In this document: one piece after another, positions 19,001 to 27,983 of the stretch
How positions within the stretch are numbered: position 1 is the stretch's first letter
Layout: every line of letters begins with the position of its first letter
From: Clostridia bacterium
GTDB lineage: Bacteria > Bacillota > Dehalobacteriia > Dehalobacteriales > Dehalobacteriaceae
NCBI GenBank assembly: GCA_012838175.1
Contig: DUPU01000223.1
Span: 1-46,400, forward strand
DNA: 46,400 nt
Direction: 5' to 3'
Notes under the pieces: model-generated
Database searches by the model: none
What the model was told of the DNA's origin: nothing
The model's input: only the letters and a program-made list of their open reading frames with translations
Position numbers and translations under genes: made by a program

Positions 19001-19617
19001 CCGGCCGGCCCTCCTCCTACCACAGCGACCTTTTTCCCCGTGGGAGCCTTGATTTCAGGTAAGAAAACATCCGGTGACTTTAAATCGATATCGGCCACAA
19101 AGGATTTCAGCCAGGCAATGGATACCGGTTCCTCTACCAATTGTCTGCGACAGGCATCTTCACAAGGATGGGGGCATACCCGTCCGATACTGGCCGGCAG
19201 AGGTAATTGTTCTTTAATTAATTCTAAAGCTTCCCGATATTTGCCATTGGCTATTAAACCTACATAACCCTGGCAATCAGTTAAAGCAGGGCACGCCTGA
19301 CGGCATGGGGGACGGCAGTCTCCTAAGTGGTCTGAAAGAAGCAATTCCAAAGCGATCTTACGAGATCCTTTAACTCTCTCAGTTTCAGTATGAATTACCA
19401 TACCCTCGGAGATTTTTGTAGCACAGGATCTGAGCAGCTTCGGATTTCCTTCTGCTTCAACTACACAAAGCCCACATGCCCCGTAGGTTTCAACTCTCTC
19501 ATCAAAGCAAAGAGTAGGTATCTCAATGCCGTTTTCCCTTGCCACATCAAGAATTGTCTGATCGGAACGGCCGATTACTTCTTTGCCGTTTATATTTAAT
19601 CTGATCTCCATGTCCAT
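16039..19617 (-). CDS. stnC: 2Fe-2S + GltD/NfnB-like FAD/NAD(P) + ferredoxin + NuoG-like fusion; StnC-type transhydrogenase subunit candidate
   Basis: 1192 aa; N-terminal plant-type 2Fe-2S (CFDERVETYGACGLCVVEAEG), GltD-like (VAVVGGGPAGLTVSYFLAKAGHQVVIYEA, VAVVGGGNTAMDACRTAVRLGA), 4Fe-4S (CILCGLCVRVC, CISCGQCVAVCPTG), then molybdopterin-oxidoreductase-like domain ending without a recognisable C-terminal MGD-binding domain. Confidence 0.75.
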   Translation of the reverse strand: MDMEIRLNINGKEVIGRSDQTILDVARENGIEIPTLCFDERVETYGACGLCVVEAEGNPKLLRSCATKISEGMVIHTETERVKGSRKIALELLLSDHLGDCRPPCRQACPALTDCQGYVGLIANGKYREALELIKEQLPLPASIGRVCPHPCEDACRRQLVEEPVSIAWLKSFVADIDLKSPDVFLPEIKAPTGKKVAVVGGGPAGLTVSYFLAKAGHQVVIYEAMPKAGGMLRYGIPQYRLPKEVLDQEIGIIEKMGVEIITNVRVGRDIKLDYLHKNFDAVFLGIGAWASSGMRCPGEELDGVIGGIEFLEAVASHKPVKLGKKVAVVGGGNTAMDACRTAVRLGAEEVYLLYRRTRAEMPAADIEVIEAEEEGVIFHFLVAPLEIIGENGKVKEIKLQQMELGEPDASGRRKPVPIPGAEKILEVDNVIAAIGQKVVPDGLDGINLTKWNTIIADENTFMTNIPGIFAGGDAINDGPGIAIQAIGHARKAADVICSYLDGEIISYEAPFLAKREDLTEEDFADREKIYRPQMAHLSPDERKHNFSEIVLGYTEEQAKNDAARCLECGCGDVFECKLLKYAQQYHVEPARLAGEVHKRYEKSDHPFIDRNPDKCILCGLCVRVCDEVMGVTALGLVDRGFDTIVQPEFNLPLQETGCISCGQCVAVCPTGALQEKLIIDKPVPVQTEKTNTICSYCSVGCHLQLETKGEFLVKSVPEKESTVDKGLLCVKGRFGFDMGLKGKRITQPLIKKDGELKEATWDETLIYLAKKVQSIASRYGTDALAVSISDRYTNEEIYLARKFGKEVLRTERIFSFNGFDGGIRDVLGYDASTNTFDELLATDVILLIGSNIMQDHPIVGLKIKEAAAQGTNLININPFNSMADEWASLKVCPHDSLGFIKEIIKGVIDLGKVPHEAYVSGFDSLKDSLKDVAVTPDAQKIAEAYANAKRAMIVFDQNRITAEGAQLIADLAVVARHIGKARSGIIQLKPKANSQGLVDMGVCKGAGDLLESLDTGAVKGMFIFGEDVVGFDLSALELLVVQDTHLTETAAIADVVLPGVSFAESTGTFTSAERRIQKLNQAIPALSGMENWEVIMKVANAFEANMDYCCPDCIRKEIGVQIHEYKGLPEELNGTFWPIKESPVLYSKGFHFPDGKAKLQVVGEGPLFKKVSCSDHLEKNFIDFLKEKKIV

Positions 19618-19634
19618 TTTTCCCTCCCATCTCG

Positions 19635-21395
19635 TTAATCAACTTGTACTGCTCCAAACTTACAAACATCAAAGCAGTTTCCGCATTTAATACACAAAGA
19701 CTGGTCCAGAACATGAGGTTTCTTCCGCTCTCCTTTTATAGCCTGCACCGGACATTTTTTCGCACAAACCGTGCACCCGGTACAAACATCTTCATTTATG
19801 GAGTAGGTCAATAAAGGTTTGCACTTTTTGGCAGTACATTTTTTAGAATAAATATGATCTTCATATTCATTACGGAAATATCTGATGGTACTTTGCGCCG
19901 GATTAGGCGCAGACTGCCCTAAACCACACAAAGATCCTTCCTTAATTTTAACGGATAATTCCTCCAATAATTCAATATCCCCATCTTTACCTTCGCCACT
20001 GGTAATGCGATTTAATATTTCCAGCATACGTTTGGTTCCTAAACGGCAGTGGTAACACTTGCCACAGGATTCTTTTTGGGTAAAATCCAAAAAGAAGCGG
20101 GCCATATCCACCATACATGTGGTTTCATCCATCACAATCATCCCGCCGGAACCCATAATTGCCCCGGTCTTCGTGATAGACTCATAATCAATGGGGGTAT
20201 CCAATTGTTCCTTAGGAATACATCCACCGGAAGGACCGCCCATCTGCACTCCTTTAAATTCTTTATCACCAATGATACCGCCTCCGATATCATAGATAAC
20301 TTCCCTTAAGGTCAAACCCATAGGAACTTCTACCAATCCACCCCGCTTTATCTTTCCTGCCAGGGCAAATACTTTGGTCCCTTTACTGGTGGCTGTGCCC
20401 ATAGCGGCAAAAGCTGCGCCCCCGTTACTTAAAATCCAGGGTACGTTGGCATAGGTTTCCACATTATTAATATTGGTCGGCTTCCTCCAATAACCCTTTT
20501 CTGCAGGGAAAGGCGGCTTCAACCTGGGCATTCCTCTTTCCCCTTCCAAGGAAGCGATGAGAGCTGTTTCTTCACCGCAGACAAAAGCACCGGCTCCCGC
20601 TTTAATCCTTAAATCAAAGCTAAAGCCTGTCCCCAAAATATTGTTGCCTAAGAAACCCTTTGCCCGGGCTTGATTTATGGCCATTTCCAGGCGTTTGATG
20701 GCTAAAGGATATTCCGCTCGAACATAAAAAATACCTTCCTTGGCTCCAACAGCGTATCCGGCAATCATCATTCCTTCCATAACACTGTTAGGATCGCTTT
20801 CCAAAAGGCTTCTGTCCATAAAAGCCCCCGGATCTCCTTCATCCGCATTACAAATTACATATTTAGGAGCCCCTTTGGCCTGACGTGTGGCATTCCATTT
20901 AAACCAGGTAGGAAATCCGGCTCCTCCCCGGCCACGAAGTCCCGAAATTTTAATTTCTTCAATTACTTGCTCCGGAGTCATTTGGGTCAGACATTTTTCA
21001 AAGGCTTGATAACCTCCGGATGCCATATAATCATCGATAGATTCCGGATCAATATTTCCGCAATTTCTTAGAGCTACTCTTTTTTGCTTATTAATAAAGC
21101 CCAAATCATCATCAGATACTAAATATTCTGTGACAGGTTGTCCTCCAATCACATGCTGTTCTATGATTTCTTTAACCATTTCCGGCATAACTTTTCCATA
21201 CATAAACACCTGCCCGTCCTGATCAAAGACTTCGATCAGCGGCTCATTAAAGCACATCCCATTACAACCTGTTTTTGTAATAGGAATGTCTAAACCTCGC
21301 TGGGAAAACTCTTTCTCAAATTCCGCCAACACTTTTCTGGCACCGGCGGCAATACCACAACTGCCAAAACCAATTCTTATTTTCACCTGCCACAC
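19635..21395 (-). CDS. stnB: NuoF/HydB-like flavoprotein (FMN/NADH) with N-terminal 2Fe-2S and C-terminal 2x[4Fe-4S]; StnB-like
   Basis: 586 aa; GLRGRGGAGFPTWFKW, CNADEGDPGAFMDR, ESCGKCYHCRLGTKRM, C-terminal CTGCTVCAKKCPVQAI...CIKCGNCFDVCKFGAV. Confidence 0.85.
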   Translation of the reverse strand: MWQVKIRIGFGSCGIAAGARKVLAEFEKEFSQRGLDIPITKTGCNGMCFNEPLIEVFDQDGQVFMYGKVMPEMVKEIIEQHVIGGQPVTEYLVSDDDLGFINKQKRVALRNCGNIDPESIDDYMASGGYQAFEKCLTQMTPEQVIEEIKISGLRGRGGAGFPTWFKWNATRQAKGAPKYVICNADEGDPGAFMDRSLLESDPNSVMEGMMIAGYAVGAKEGIFYVRAEYPLAIKRLEMAINQARAKGFLGNNILGTGFSFDLRIKAGAGAFVCGEETALIASLEGERGMPRLKPPFPAEKGYWRKPTNINNVETYANVPWILSNGGAAFAAMGTATSKGTKVFALAGKIKRGGLVEVPMGLTLREVIYDIGGGIIGDKEFKGVQMGGPSGGCIPKEQLDTPIDYESITKTGAIMGSGGMIVMDETTCMVDMARFFLDFTQKESCGKCYHCRLGTKRMLEILNRITSGEGKDGDIELLEELSVKIKEGSLCGLGQSAPNPAQSTIRYFRNEYEDHIYSKKCTAKKCKPLLTYSINEDVCTGCTVCAKKCPVQAIKGERKKPHVLDQSLCIKCGNCFDVCKFGAVQVD

Positions 21396-21398
21396 CTC

Positions 21399-21929
21399 CT
21401 AACTGTTAGTTTCCTTTTTATATATTTCCCGAAGCACTTTTCGCGCGGACTGAGGCGTTAATTTTCCGTATGCTTCGCCGTTAATCATCATCACCGGGGC
21501 CAAACTGCAGCAACCCAGGCAGGCTACATTCTCGAGAGTAAACAAATTATCCGGAGTAGTTTCACCATCTTTGATCTTCAACTCATCGCAAATGGCCTCT
21601 TCAATCTTTTCTGAACCATTTACATGGCAAGCTGTACCCTGGCATAACATTACCAAATACTTTCCGATCGGTTTAAACCTGAATTGGGTATAAAAGGTGG
21701 CTGCTCCCAATACTTTAGCCGGTTTAACTCCTGTTTCTTCGGCAATGTGCAACAATGCTTTCTTAGGCAAATAGCCATAGATTTCTTGAGTTTGTTGAAG
21801 AATAGTAATCATGCTTCCCGATTCGTTTTTGTATTTATCCAATACTGTCTGTAACGGTTTTAGGTCTACATCGTTATCGGAAAACCTATCCTCCAGCTTT
21901 TTCTCCTCCCCACAGCAACACTGCATCAA
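21399..21929 (-). CDS. stnA: NuoE/HydC-like thioredoxin-fold 2Fe-2S subunit; StnA-like
   Basis: 176 aa; CQGTACHVNGSEKIEEAI and ENVACLGCCSLAPVMMINGEAYGKLT. Confidence 0.88.
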   Translation of the reverse strand: MMQCCCGEEKKLEDRFSDNDVDLKPLQTVLDKYKNESGSMITILQQTQEIYGYLPKKALLHIAEETGVKPAKVLGAATFYTQFRFKPIGKYLVMLCQGTACHVNGSEKIEEAICDELKIKDGETTPDNLFTLENVACLGCCSLAPVMMINGEAYGKLTPQSARKVLREIYKKETNS

Positions 21930-22099
21930 ATTTCACTCCCCTTCTTTTCCTTGTCTTTCACTACCAAGACAGATTCATATTACTAATTATACTATATGAA
22001 ATCAACCTTTGACACAACACTTTTTGTCTTTGAGATTATTTTCAGGAGTTACCTGTTTTTGTTATTTCTTTTTTATCCATAACTTACTTATTTTTAAGC

Positions 22100-22124
22100 A
22101 AAAAATACCGGTTGTTCCGGTATT
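22100..22124 (-). terminator. Intrinsic terminator downstream of the tsaD-like gene
   Basis: Minus strand AATACCGG-aacaa-CCGGTATT-TTTT. Confidence 0.8.
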
Positions 22125-22156
22125 GGGTTTATTTATAATAATATGATTTATTTCTA

Positions 22157-23119
22157 TTATTTATTTTTTTCATTGTTGTTGTAAATTAACAAGCCAATTT
22201 GAGCAATTCCTACGGCATTATCGGTGGAATAAACCGGCTCGGCAAAAAATAATTTAGCTCCTACAGCCCGGTGCTCTAAACGGTAAACCAATCTTTGCCG
22301 GATATATGAATTTGCCGCCACTCCGCCGACAATCAATATTTCCTTTAAGCCGGTATCGGATACGGCACGTCTTAAAACCTTCTCCAAAGTAGTGGCCACA
22401 CATTGTTCCACCGCCCTGGCCACCGCCTCCGGAGGATTGCCTTCAGCCAACAGTTTTCTTGCCGCTGTTTCCGGACCGGAGAAAGAAAAATCATACCCCT
22501 TTACCCCGGTTTTTAAATAGGGGATTTCCCCGGAATAAGTGGCAGCCAACTTCTCTAAATGAGAGCCGGCGGGAAATGGCATGCCTAATGCCACCCCGAT
22601 ACGATCCACAAACTGGCCGGCGTGCAAATCCCCGGTCGCACCTAAAATTTCGATGAAAAAGCCTGTTTTATGTTTTTTTACTCTTAAGACCTCGGATGTG
22701 CCTCCGGACAGATGAACTGCTAAAAACTCCTTCCCTTCCGGTCCTTTTGCTGACCAAATACCGGCCATAAGATGTCCTTCCTGATGGGTAGTTAAAAAGA
22801 GAGAAATCTGTTTTCCTAAAGCCAAAACTTTTCCGAATCCATGGGAAACAGTAAAAACCGGCATATATGATTTCTCTACCGGGCGAGGCTTTGTACTGAC
22901 ACAGACCGCTTTAATTTCGGTAAAGTCTATCTTTTGACTTACTTTTTCCAATAAAAAAGGCAAATTCTGCACATGCTGAAAAACAGCTTCAGATTGTTGT
23001 AATCCTCTTCTTCCTGGTTTTACTGACAAAACTTTTCGGGCATCTTCAATTAAATTACCTCCCCTATCAATTATAGCCAGGGAGGTGGTGTAACAACTGG
23101 TATCAATTCCTATAATCAT
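22157..23119 (-). CDS. TsaD/Kae1-like domain protein (paralog)
   Basis: 320 aa ASKHA fold; IGIDTSCYTTSLAII, TTHQEGHLMAGIW, LAVHLSGGTSEVL, LIVGGVAANSYIRQRL; shorter and diverged at the canonical HxExH. Confidence 0.85.
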   Translation of the reverse strand: MIIGIDTSCYTTSLAIIDRGGNLIEDARKVLSVKPGRRGLQQSEAVFQHVQNLPFLLEKVSQKIDFTEIKAVCVSTKPRPVEKSYMPVFTVSHGFGKVLALGKQISLFLTTHQEGHLMAGIWSAKGPEGKEFLAVHLSGGTSEVLRVKKHKTGFFIEILGATGDLHAGQFVDRIGVALGMPFPAGSHLEKLAATYSGEIPYLKTGVKGYDFSFSGPETAARKLLAEGNPPEAVARAVEQCVATTLEKVLRRAVSDTGLKEILIVGGVAANSYIRQRLVYRLEHRAVGAKLFFAEPVYSTDNAVGIAQIGLLIYNNNEKNK

Positions 23120-23121
23120 TA

Positions 23122-23535
23122 TCAGGTACCTAAAACAAACATAGAGTCATTTTTGATGCTGTCCAAAATACCGTTGATAAACTTGCCCGATTCTTCACTG
23201 CCAAAAGTTTTTGCCAGTTCAATCGCTTCATTAATGGATACGCTGGTAGGAATATCCTCCAGATATTTCATTTCATATATAGCCATGCGCAGGATATTTT
23301 TATCCACGTTTGCTAAACGGTCAAGATCCCATTCAGATGCATATTTTTTTATATAAGCATCCAATTCTTTTAAGCAATTCCGCGTTCCTTCAGCTAATTT
23401 TAATGAAAATTCTTTATCTTGAGAGGACATATTCGTATCCTCTACAGTCATTTTTGCTATTTCCCATGAATTTCGTCCCACATCTATCTGGAAAAGCATT
23501 TGCAAAGCCTTTTCTCTAGCCAACCGCCTGCTCAC
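23122..23535 (-). CDS. nusB: Transcription antitermination factor NusB
   Basis: 137 aa; [19 protein letters not shown]...[51 protein letters not shown]. Confidence 0.98.
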   Translation of the reverse strand: MSRRLAREKALQMLFQIDVGRNSWEIAKMTVEDTNMSSQDKEFSLKLAEGTRNCLKELDAYIKKYASEWDLDRLANVDKNILRMAIYEMKYLEDIPTSVSINEAIELAKTFGSEESGKFINGILDSIKNDSMFVLGT

Positions 23536-23567
23536 AAAAGTGCCTCCTTAAAGCATTGCCTTTTAGT

Positions 23568-23789
23568 TTAATGATCCTTAAATATTCTGTCCATAAAATC
23601 CCGAAAATCAATATTTTCATCAATTCTCTTTCCGATAAAAAAACCAATTACCATGCAGAGAGAAATAAAAACAGCCTCAAAAAAACCTAATACAGCAACC
23701 ATTATGCCAAAAAGAAAACCTATGATGATACCGATAGTTTTCCCGCGATGATAATTCCATAACTCCCAAAAAAACTTTCCCCAATCCAC
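23568..23789 (-). CDS. DUF2273 small membrane protein
   Basis: 73 aa, two hydrophobic segments; between amaP and nusB as in related Firmicutes. Confidence 0.85.
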   Translation of the reverse strand: MDWGKFFWELWNYHRGKTIGIIIGFLFGIMVAVLGFFEAVFISLCMVIGFFIGKRIDENIDFRDFMDRIFKDH

Positions 23790-23801
23790 TAAGCTACCCC
23801 C

Positions 23802-24347
23802 TTAATTCACTCTGCTTTTGGCCTCTTGAAATACATGAGTAATTAAAACTTTAACCTCCAGCACCTGTATCCCCGCGGTTTGTTCCAAAAATTCCTTAAC
23901 TGCTGCCTGTAGTTCCTGAGCAGACGAAGGTATTACCGTTCCCGGATGCATGCTTGTTTTAACAAACACGGCAATACCTTGGGGGGTACATTTAATAACA
24001 GGTTTTACTTCTTTTACCCCTTTAATTTGAAAAGCAGCTTTTTTTACCAGGGCCTCCACCGCAGGAATGGTGATACTGACTTCCCCGTGATCATTTTCGG
24101 CGATTTTGGTATCATTAACCGGATTTTTTAATAAACTGGAAAAAATCAAATTAAGTGCTGCCAGTAAAACCAGGCCTGATGTAATGCCGATGATCCACCG
24201 ATTATTAATGGAATAAAATACATTATTTAAATAATCCAAAGGGGTTGTCCAACCTAAAGCCATAAAAAGGGTAACCAAACTTATGGTCCCTATTAATAAT
24301 GAAAAAATGATGACCAACAACCGGTTAAATATTTTCATTAATATCAC
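23802..24347 (-). CDS. amaP: Alkaline shock response membrane anchor protein AmaP
   Basis: 181 aa; two N-terminal TM segments then Asp23-like domain; operonic with asp23 and DUF2273. Confidence 0.88.
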   Translation of the reverse strand: MILMKIFNRLLVIIFSLLIGTISLVTLFMALGWTTPLDYLNNVFYSINNRWIIGITSGLVLLAALNLIFSSLLKNPVNDTKIAENDHGEVSITIPAVEALVKKAAFQIKGVKEVKPVIKCTPQGIAVFVKTSMHPGTVIPSSAQELQAAVKEFLEQTAGIQVLEVKVLITHVFQEAKSRVN

Positions 24348-24369
24348 CTCAAAATCCCCGGATAAATAA

Positions 24370-24855
24370 CTATTTTACCCTGGTATCATCTTCTTTTGTC
24401 TCCATATTGGGGAAAGCCACTCCTTGCACATGAACATTTACTTCCACAACCTTTAATCCGGTCATAGTTTCTATAGCCTTTTTCACATTCTCCTGAATTC
24501 TGACGGCTACATCCGGAATCCTTACGTTATATGTAACAATGACATGAATGTCTATGGCCGCTTCCGTTTCACCCACCTCAACTTTTACTCCTTTTGAGAG
24601 ATTTTTCCGGCCTAACATCTCTGCAATACCGCCGGCAATTCCCCCGCTCATCCCGGCCACGCCCGGAACCTCCGTTGCAGCAAGTCCGGCTATAATTGCC
24701 ACTACATCATCGGCAATACGTACCGAACCGCCTTCCCGTTCCAATTGTTTATCCATAATCCCTTTATTCATTTTATCCAATTTTATCCCCCCATTGAGTT
24801 CGTTCACTGCCTTAATTAATATTATAATTATACCAAAGCGGGCCAAAAATAACAA
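24370..24855 (-). CDS. Asp23/Gls24 family envelope stress protein
   Basis: 161 aa; VRIADDVVAIIAGLAATEVPGVAGMSGGIAG...GVKVEVGETEAAIDIHVIVTYNVRIPDVAVRIQENVKKAIETMTGLKVVEVNVHVQGV. Confidence 0.95.
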   Translation of the reverse strand: MLFLARFGIIIILIKAVNELNGGIKLDKMNKGIMDKQLEREGGSVRIADDVVAIIAGLAATEVPGVAGMSGGIAGGIAEMLGRKNLSKGVKVEVGETEAAIDIHVIVTYNVRIPDVAVRIQENVKKAIETMTGLKVVEVNVHVQGVAFPNMETKEDDTRVK

Positions 24856-24880
24856 ACAATTCCTCTTTACTCTTTCCTCC

Positions 24881-25495
24881 TCACTCTTTGGTAGTGATAA
24901 TTATATCTTCATAATTATGTCCGGTAGTATTGGCCACCAAATCTGCAATTGTGATTCCATCCCCATCTGTTAATGAACTAGCCTTAACTACTACCATAAC
25001 CGATTCCGGTTGAATTAATACCACTGCATCCTTGTAATTCTTGGCTTTAATAAGATTTTCCAGTTTCAATTCATTTTCCATTTTTTCAGTCAGATTCAGC
25101 ATTTTTTTCTGGGCGTCCTTTCTCACATCAACGGCAGAATTTGGATTTTCTACAATCTCTCTTAAAATTTCCACCTGCTGACTGCGCATCTTTTCCCGCT
25201 CAATTCGGTAATTAACAAAATAGTCATCCAGACCACTAAAAGTTATACTTTCTTCATTTTCTAATATTATTTCCGGCAAAGCGCCGGTTTCACTTATTTC
25301 ATTTTCCGAACAAATCTCATCTTGATCCAATATATCAGTATCGGGATTGGTTTTATCCGGAATCTCATCATCAAAAGGCAGTAGAGTCCCTAGCCCCAAG
25401 GCTATATAACCAAACCATACAAAGCAAATAAACAAAATACTAACCAGTATTTTCTTTTTATTTAAGGTAATCATTTTCATTTCATCATCCTCCAT
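24881..25495 (-). CDS. spoIIIAH: Stage III sporulation protein AH
   Basis: 204 aa; single N-terminal TM, SpoIIIAH-like C-terminus (YFVNYRIEREKMRSQQVEILREIVENPNSAVDVRKDAQKKMLNLTEKMEKE-like), operon position. Confidence 0.92.
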   Translation of the reverse strand: MEDDEMKMITLNKKKILVSILFICFVWFGYIALGLGTLLPFDDEIPDKTNPDTDILDQDEICSENEISETGALPEIILENEESITFSGLDDYFVNYRIEREKMRSQQVEILREIVENPNSAVDVRKDAQKKMLNLTEKMENELKLENLIKAKNYKDAVVLIQPESVMVVVKASSLTDGDGITIADLVANTTGHNYEDIIITTKE

Positions 25496-26075
25496 TTTTT
25501 GTACATATGGTGATACGATGTGCCGGGACTTGCAGTAAAGTTTGTGCCGCTTTAAAAACCCTTTCCTTAACCACCGGGTTATTTACACCCTCAGCAACTA
25601 TTAAAACACCTTGAATTTTCGGCATACTTTCTTTAATCAGTACCGGTTCTGAGTTTCCGTTAACCATTACCATTTGGCCTGTTTCTGTTTTCTCGTTGGT
25701 TGTGCGCACTCCCCCGGACTGATCTTTTTCCTCAATTTCTTTTGCCGTTGTACTCACATTTACAGCATACTCCTTGGTTGGGCCTTCCTCATATACGATT
25801 GATACAGATGTGTTTCCCACTCCTTCCATTTCAGATAAAATTTTTTCCAACTTCTTTTCCAATGTGATTTCATCAGAAAGATGAGCAGTTTCTGTTCCGG
25901 TATCCACGATGTTTTTTTCCTGAATATTTCCGGTTTGCGGACCGTTAAAAAGGCTGGCGAAATTTAAGATGATAATACCCACAAAAGCAATTACCAAAAG
26001 TTTAAAAATAAACGGCCATTGATCCTTGGTAATTTTAAAAATATTGGTCCGGGGACTTTTCTCTTTGTTATTCAA
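25485..26075 (-). CDS. spoIIIAG: Stage III sporulation protein AG
   Basis: 196 aa; LEKKLEKILSEMEGVGNTSVSIVYEEG...PKIQGVLIVAEGVNNPVVKERVFKAAQTLLQVPAHRITIC. Confidence 0.95.
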   Translation of the reverse strand: MNNKEKSPRTNIFKITKDQWPFIFKLLVIAFVGIIILNFASLFNGPQTGNIQEKNIVDTGTETAHLSDEITLEKKLEKILSEMEGVGNTSVSIVYEEGPTKEYAVNVSTTAKEIEEKDQSGGVRTTNEKTETGQMVMVNGNSEPVLIKESMPKIQGVLIVAEGVNNPVVKERVFKAAQTLLQVPAHRITICTKNGG

Positions 26076-26724
26076 CTCCTTTTCCCTCCTCGTCTTGGGA
26101 TATAATGACTATCTGGATTTGTTCCTCTCGAAAATTATAAAAACTCTTTAAGGTTTCCCTAATTTCTTTTTTAACTTCTTCTTGATCCGGTCTGTGTCGC
26201 TGCTCCTTTAAATTAGATTCCTTACCGGTAACTTTAATTTCTATGGGTTCAATCTTCTTTATTCCCCCCTCTTCCCCGTCTCTGGCCATACCTGCGTGAA
26301 TAATTATTTTTTCTACCCCATCATAACTAAAATTTTCATTATTAATTTTCATGAAGACCTCAACTTCTGCCCAAACCACCCCCTTCACCAAGTTAACCAT
26401 TGTTTCAATTTGTTTTGCCAAATTTCTTTTGTACATCTCTATTGCCTTTTCGTTCAAATCTTCCGAAATTTCTTCCCCTTTTTTCAAGATAGTGTCTAAT
26501 TCCGCTTTTTCTTGAATTGGATCTTGCCAGGCCAGAACTTCATTGACTGCTTTTTTATCAAATAAGCTTAAGATCGGATTTAACATGGATATTAGGATAA
26601 ATAGCCCTAATACAGCTTTGACAAATTTTTTTATTTCCCCTTGGGGCAAAAGCATTTCTAAAAAACAAGCAATTAGGATAATGATGGTAACATTCCGTAC
26701 CAAATCAGTAATGGCATTAACCAT
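26068..26724 (-). CDS. spoIIIAF: Stage III sporulation protein AF
   Basis: 218 aa; ITDLVRNVTIIILIACFLEMLLPQGEIKKFVKAVLGLFILISMLNPIL. Confidence 0.95.
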   Translation of the reverse strand: MVNAITDLVRNVTIIILIACFLEMLLPQGEIKKFVKAVLGLFILISMLNPILSLFDKKAVNEVLAWQDPIQEKAELDTILKKGEEISEDLNEKAIEMYKRNLAKQIETMVNLVKGVVWAEVEVFMKINNENFSYDGVEKIIIHAGMARDGEEGGIKKIEPIEIKVTGKESNLKEQRHRPDQEEVKKEIRETLKSFYNFREEQIQIVIISQDEEGKGVE

Positions 26725-26732
26725 ATTTTCAC

Positions 26733-27983
26733 CTACCTGAACATCATGCTAATGTTTCCGGTACCGATAGTTACAGTAATAATGAAGAAAAACATTAAGC
26801 CTACGGCAGCTACGGCGGCAAATACCAGTAGAAAAGTGTTTGCCAAAGAATGTAAAGCCTCAGACAATTGATAATCCCCAAAGGGCTGGACTAAAGCTGC
26901 TACAATACGGTAAATCAAGCTAATGGCAATGATTTTGACGGCAGGAATAGCACAAAGAAGAAAAACCACTATAACTCCCAAAATACCAATGCCGTTTTTC
27001 AAAATTAATGATGTACCAATTACCGTATCCAAGGCATCAGCCAAAGATTTTCCTACTACCGGAATAAAGGCTCCCGTGGCAAATTTAGCCGCTTTTACCG
27101 TCAAACCGTCTGCCACGGATCCGGCTAAACCCTGCATTCCTAAAAATCCAACAAAGACAGTCATAACTATTCCTAAAAAACCAACGGAAAGGTCTTTAAA
27201 AAGCCCTGCCAGTCGGCTGACTTTAAAACTAGGGGCAATATGACCGACTATATTTAACACAGCCATAAAATAAATAAAAGGGAAGATAATTGTTTTTATC
27301 ATCATTGTGACAAAGCCCAGCATGATAATCATGGCCGGATGGATTAGTGCGGCTGAGGTAACCCCTCCCATCGCTGCCAACAAGGATAATAAAAGGGGCA
27401 TCAGGGCATATAAAAAACCGGTCATAGTATCAATCGCTTCTTTTGCGGTATTAATGGAAATGGTAAAAGAGTTTAAAGCGATGGAAATAAGAACTAAATA
27501 AATCACACCATGACCTAATATGGCAATATTACCATTGTCAAAAGCACTTTGCAGGTTGGACAATACTGCACTGGCCACAGCCAGAATCAATAGTTTTGTT
27601 AATAAGCCGCTGTTAGCCACTACCTCCCTAAAAAAATAACTTAGTAAGCCTTTCAAGATGTCTTTCATATTCCATTTGAAATTACCGGATTTTATTTCCT
27701 CATAGAAATTTCTGATACTTAACTCCGGCAAATGTTCCTGAACCTCTTTGTCTATCTGATTTACATATTCATCAATTTCGTAAAAATCAAGTTGGTCTTC
27801 CACTAAAGTACCGGTATCCTCCTCATATGCCCAAGTATTACCGCTCACGCCAAACACGGTTATCAGTAATATTAAGCTGAAAATAAATTTCCTTAACATT
27901 TTTTCCACCCCTTGAAGAATATCCCATCTCGGGATAAATAGACTAGGGTAAAAGTCGCACCACCGATTCCAAAATTGCCGCAA
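26733..27983 (-). CDS. spoIIIAE: Stage III sporulation protein AE
   Basis: Multi-TM, signal peptide at MLRKFIFSLILLITVFGVSG; GLSYFFREVV-like region, operon position; true start probably internal to the ORF. Confidence 0.95.
   Translation of the reverse strand: MRQFWNRWCDFYPSLFIPRWDILQGVEKMLRKFIFSLILLITVFGVSGNTWAYEEDTGTLVEDQLDFYEIDEYVNQIDKEVQEHLPELSIRNFYEEIKSGNFKWNMKDILKGLLSYFFREVVANSGLLTKLLILAVASAVLSNLQSAFDNGNIAILGHGVIYLVLISIALNSFTISINTAKEAIDTMTGFLYALMPLLLSLLAAMGGVTSAALIHPAMIIMLGFVTMMIKTIIFPFIYFMAVLNIVGHIAPSFKVSRLAGLFKDLSVGFLGIVMTVFVGFLGMQGLAGSVADGLTVKAAKFATGAFIPVVGKSLADALDTVIGTSLILKNGIGILGVIVVFLLCAIPAVKIIAISLIYRIVAALVQPFGDYQLSEALHSLANTFLLVFAAVAAVGLMFFFIITVTIGTGNISMMFR

Noticed and set aside
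16039-19617. Selenocysteine formate dehydrogenase
   Set aside because: No in-frame TGA interruption and no recognisable Cys/Sec Mo-ligand segment or C-terminal MGD-binding domain; NuoG/StnC-like fusion fits better.
21980-22020. Rex-type operator/promoter upstream of the Stn-like genes (TATAAT with nearby TTGTGTCAAAGG)
   Set aside because: Only a half-site-like TTGTG and a weak -35; insufficient to call.
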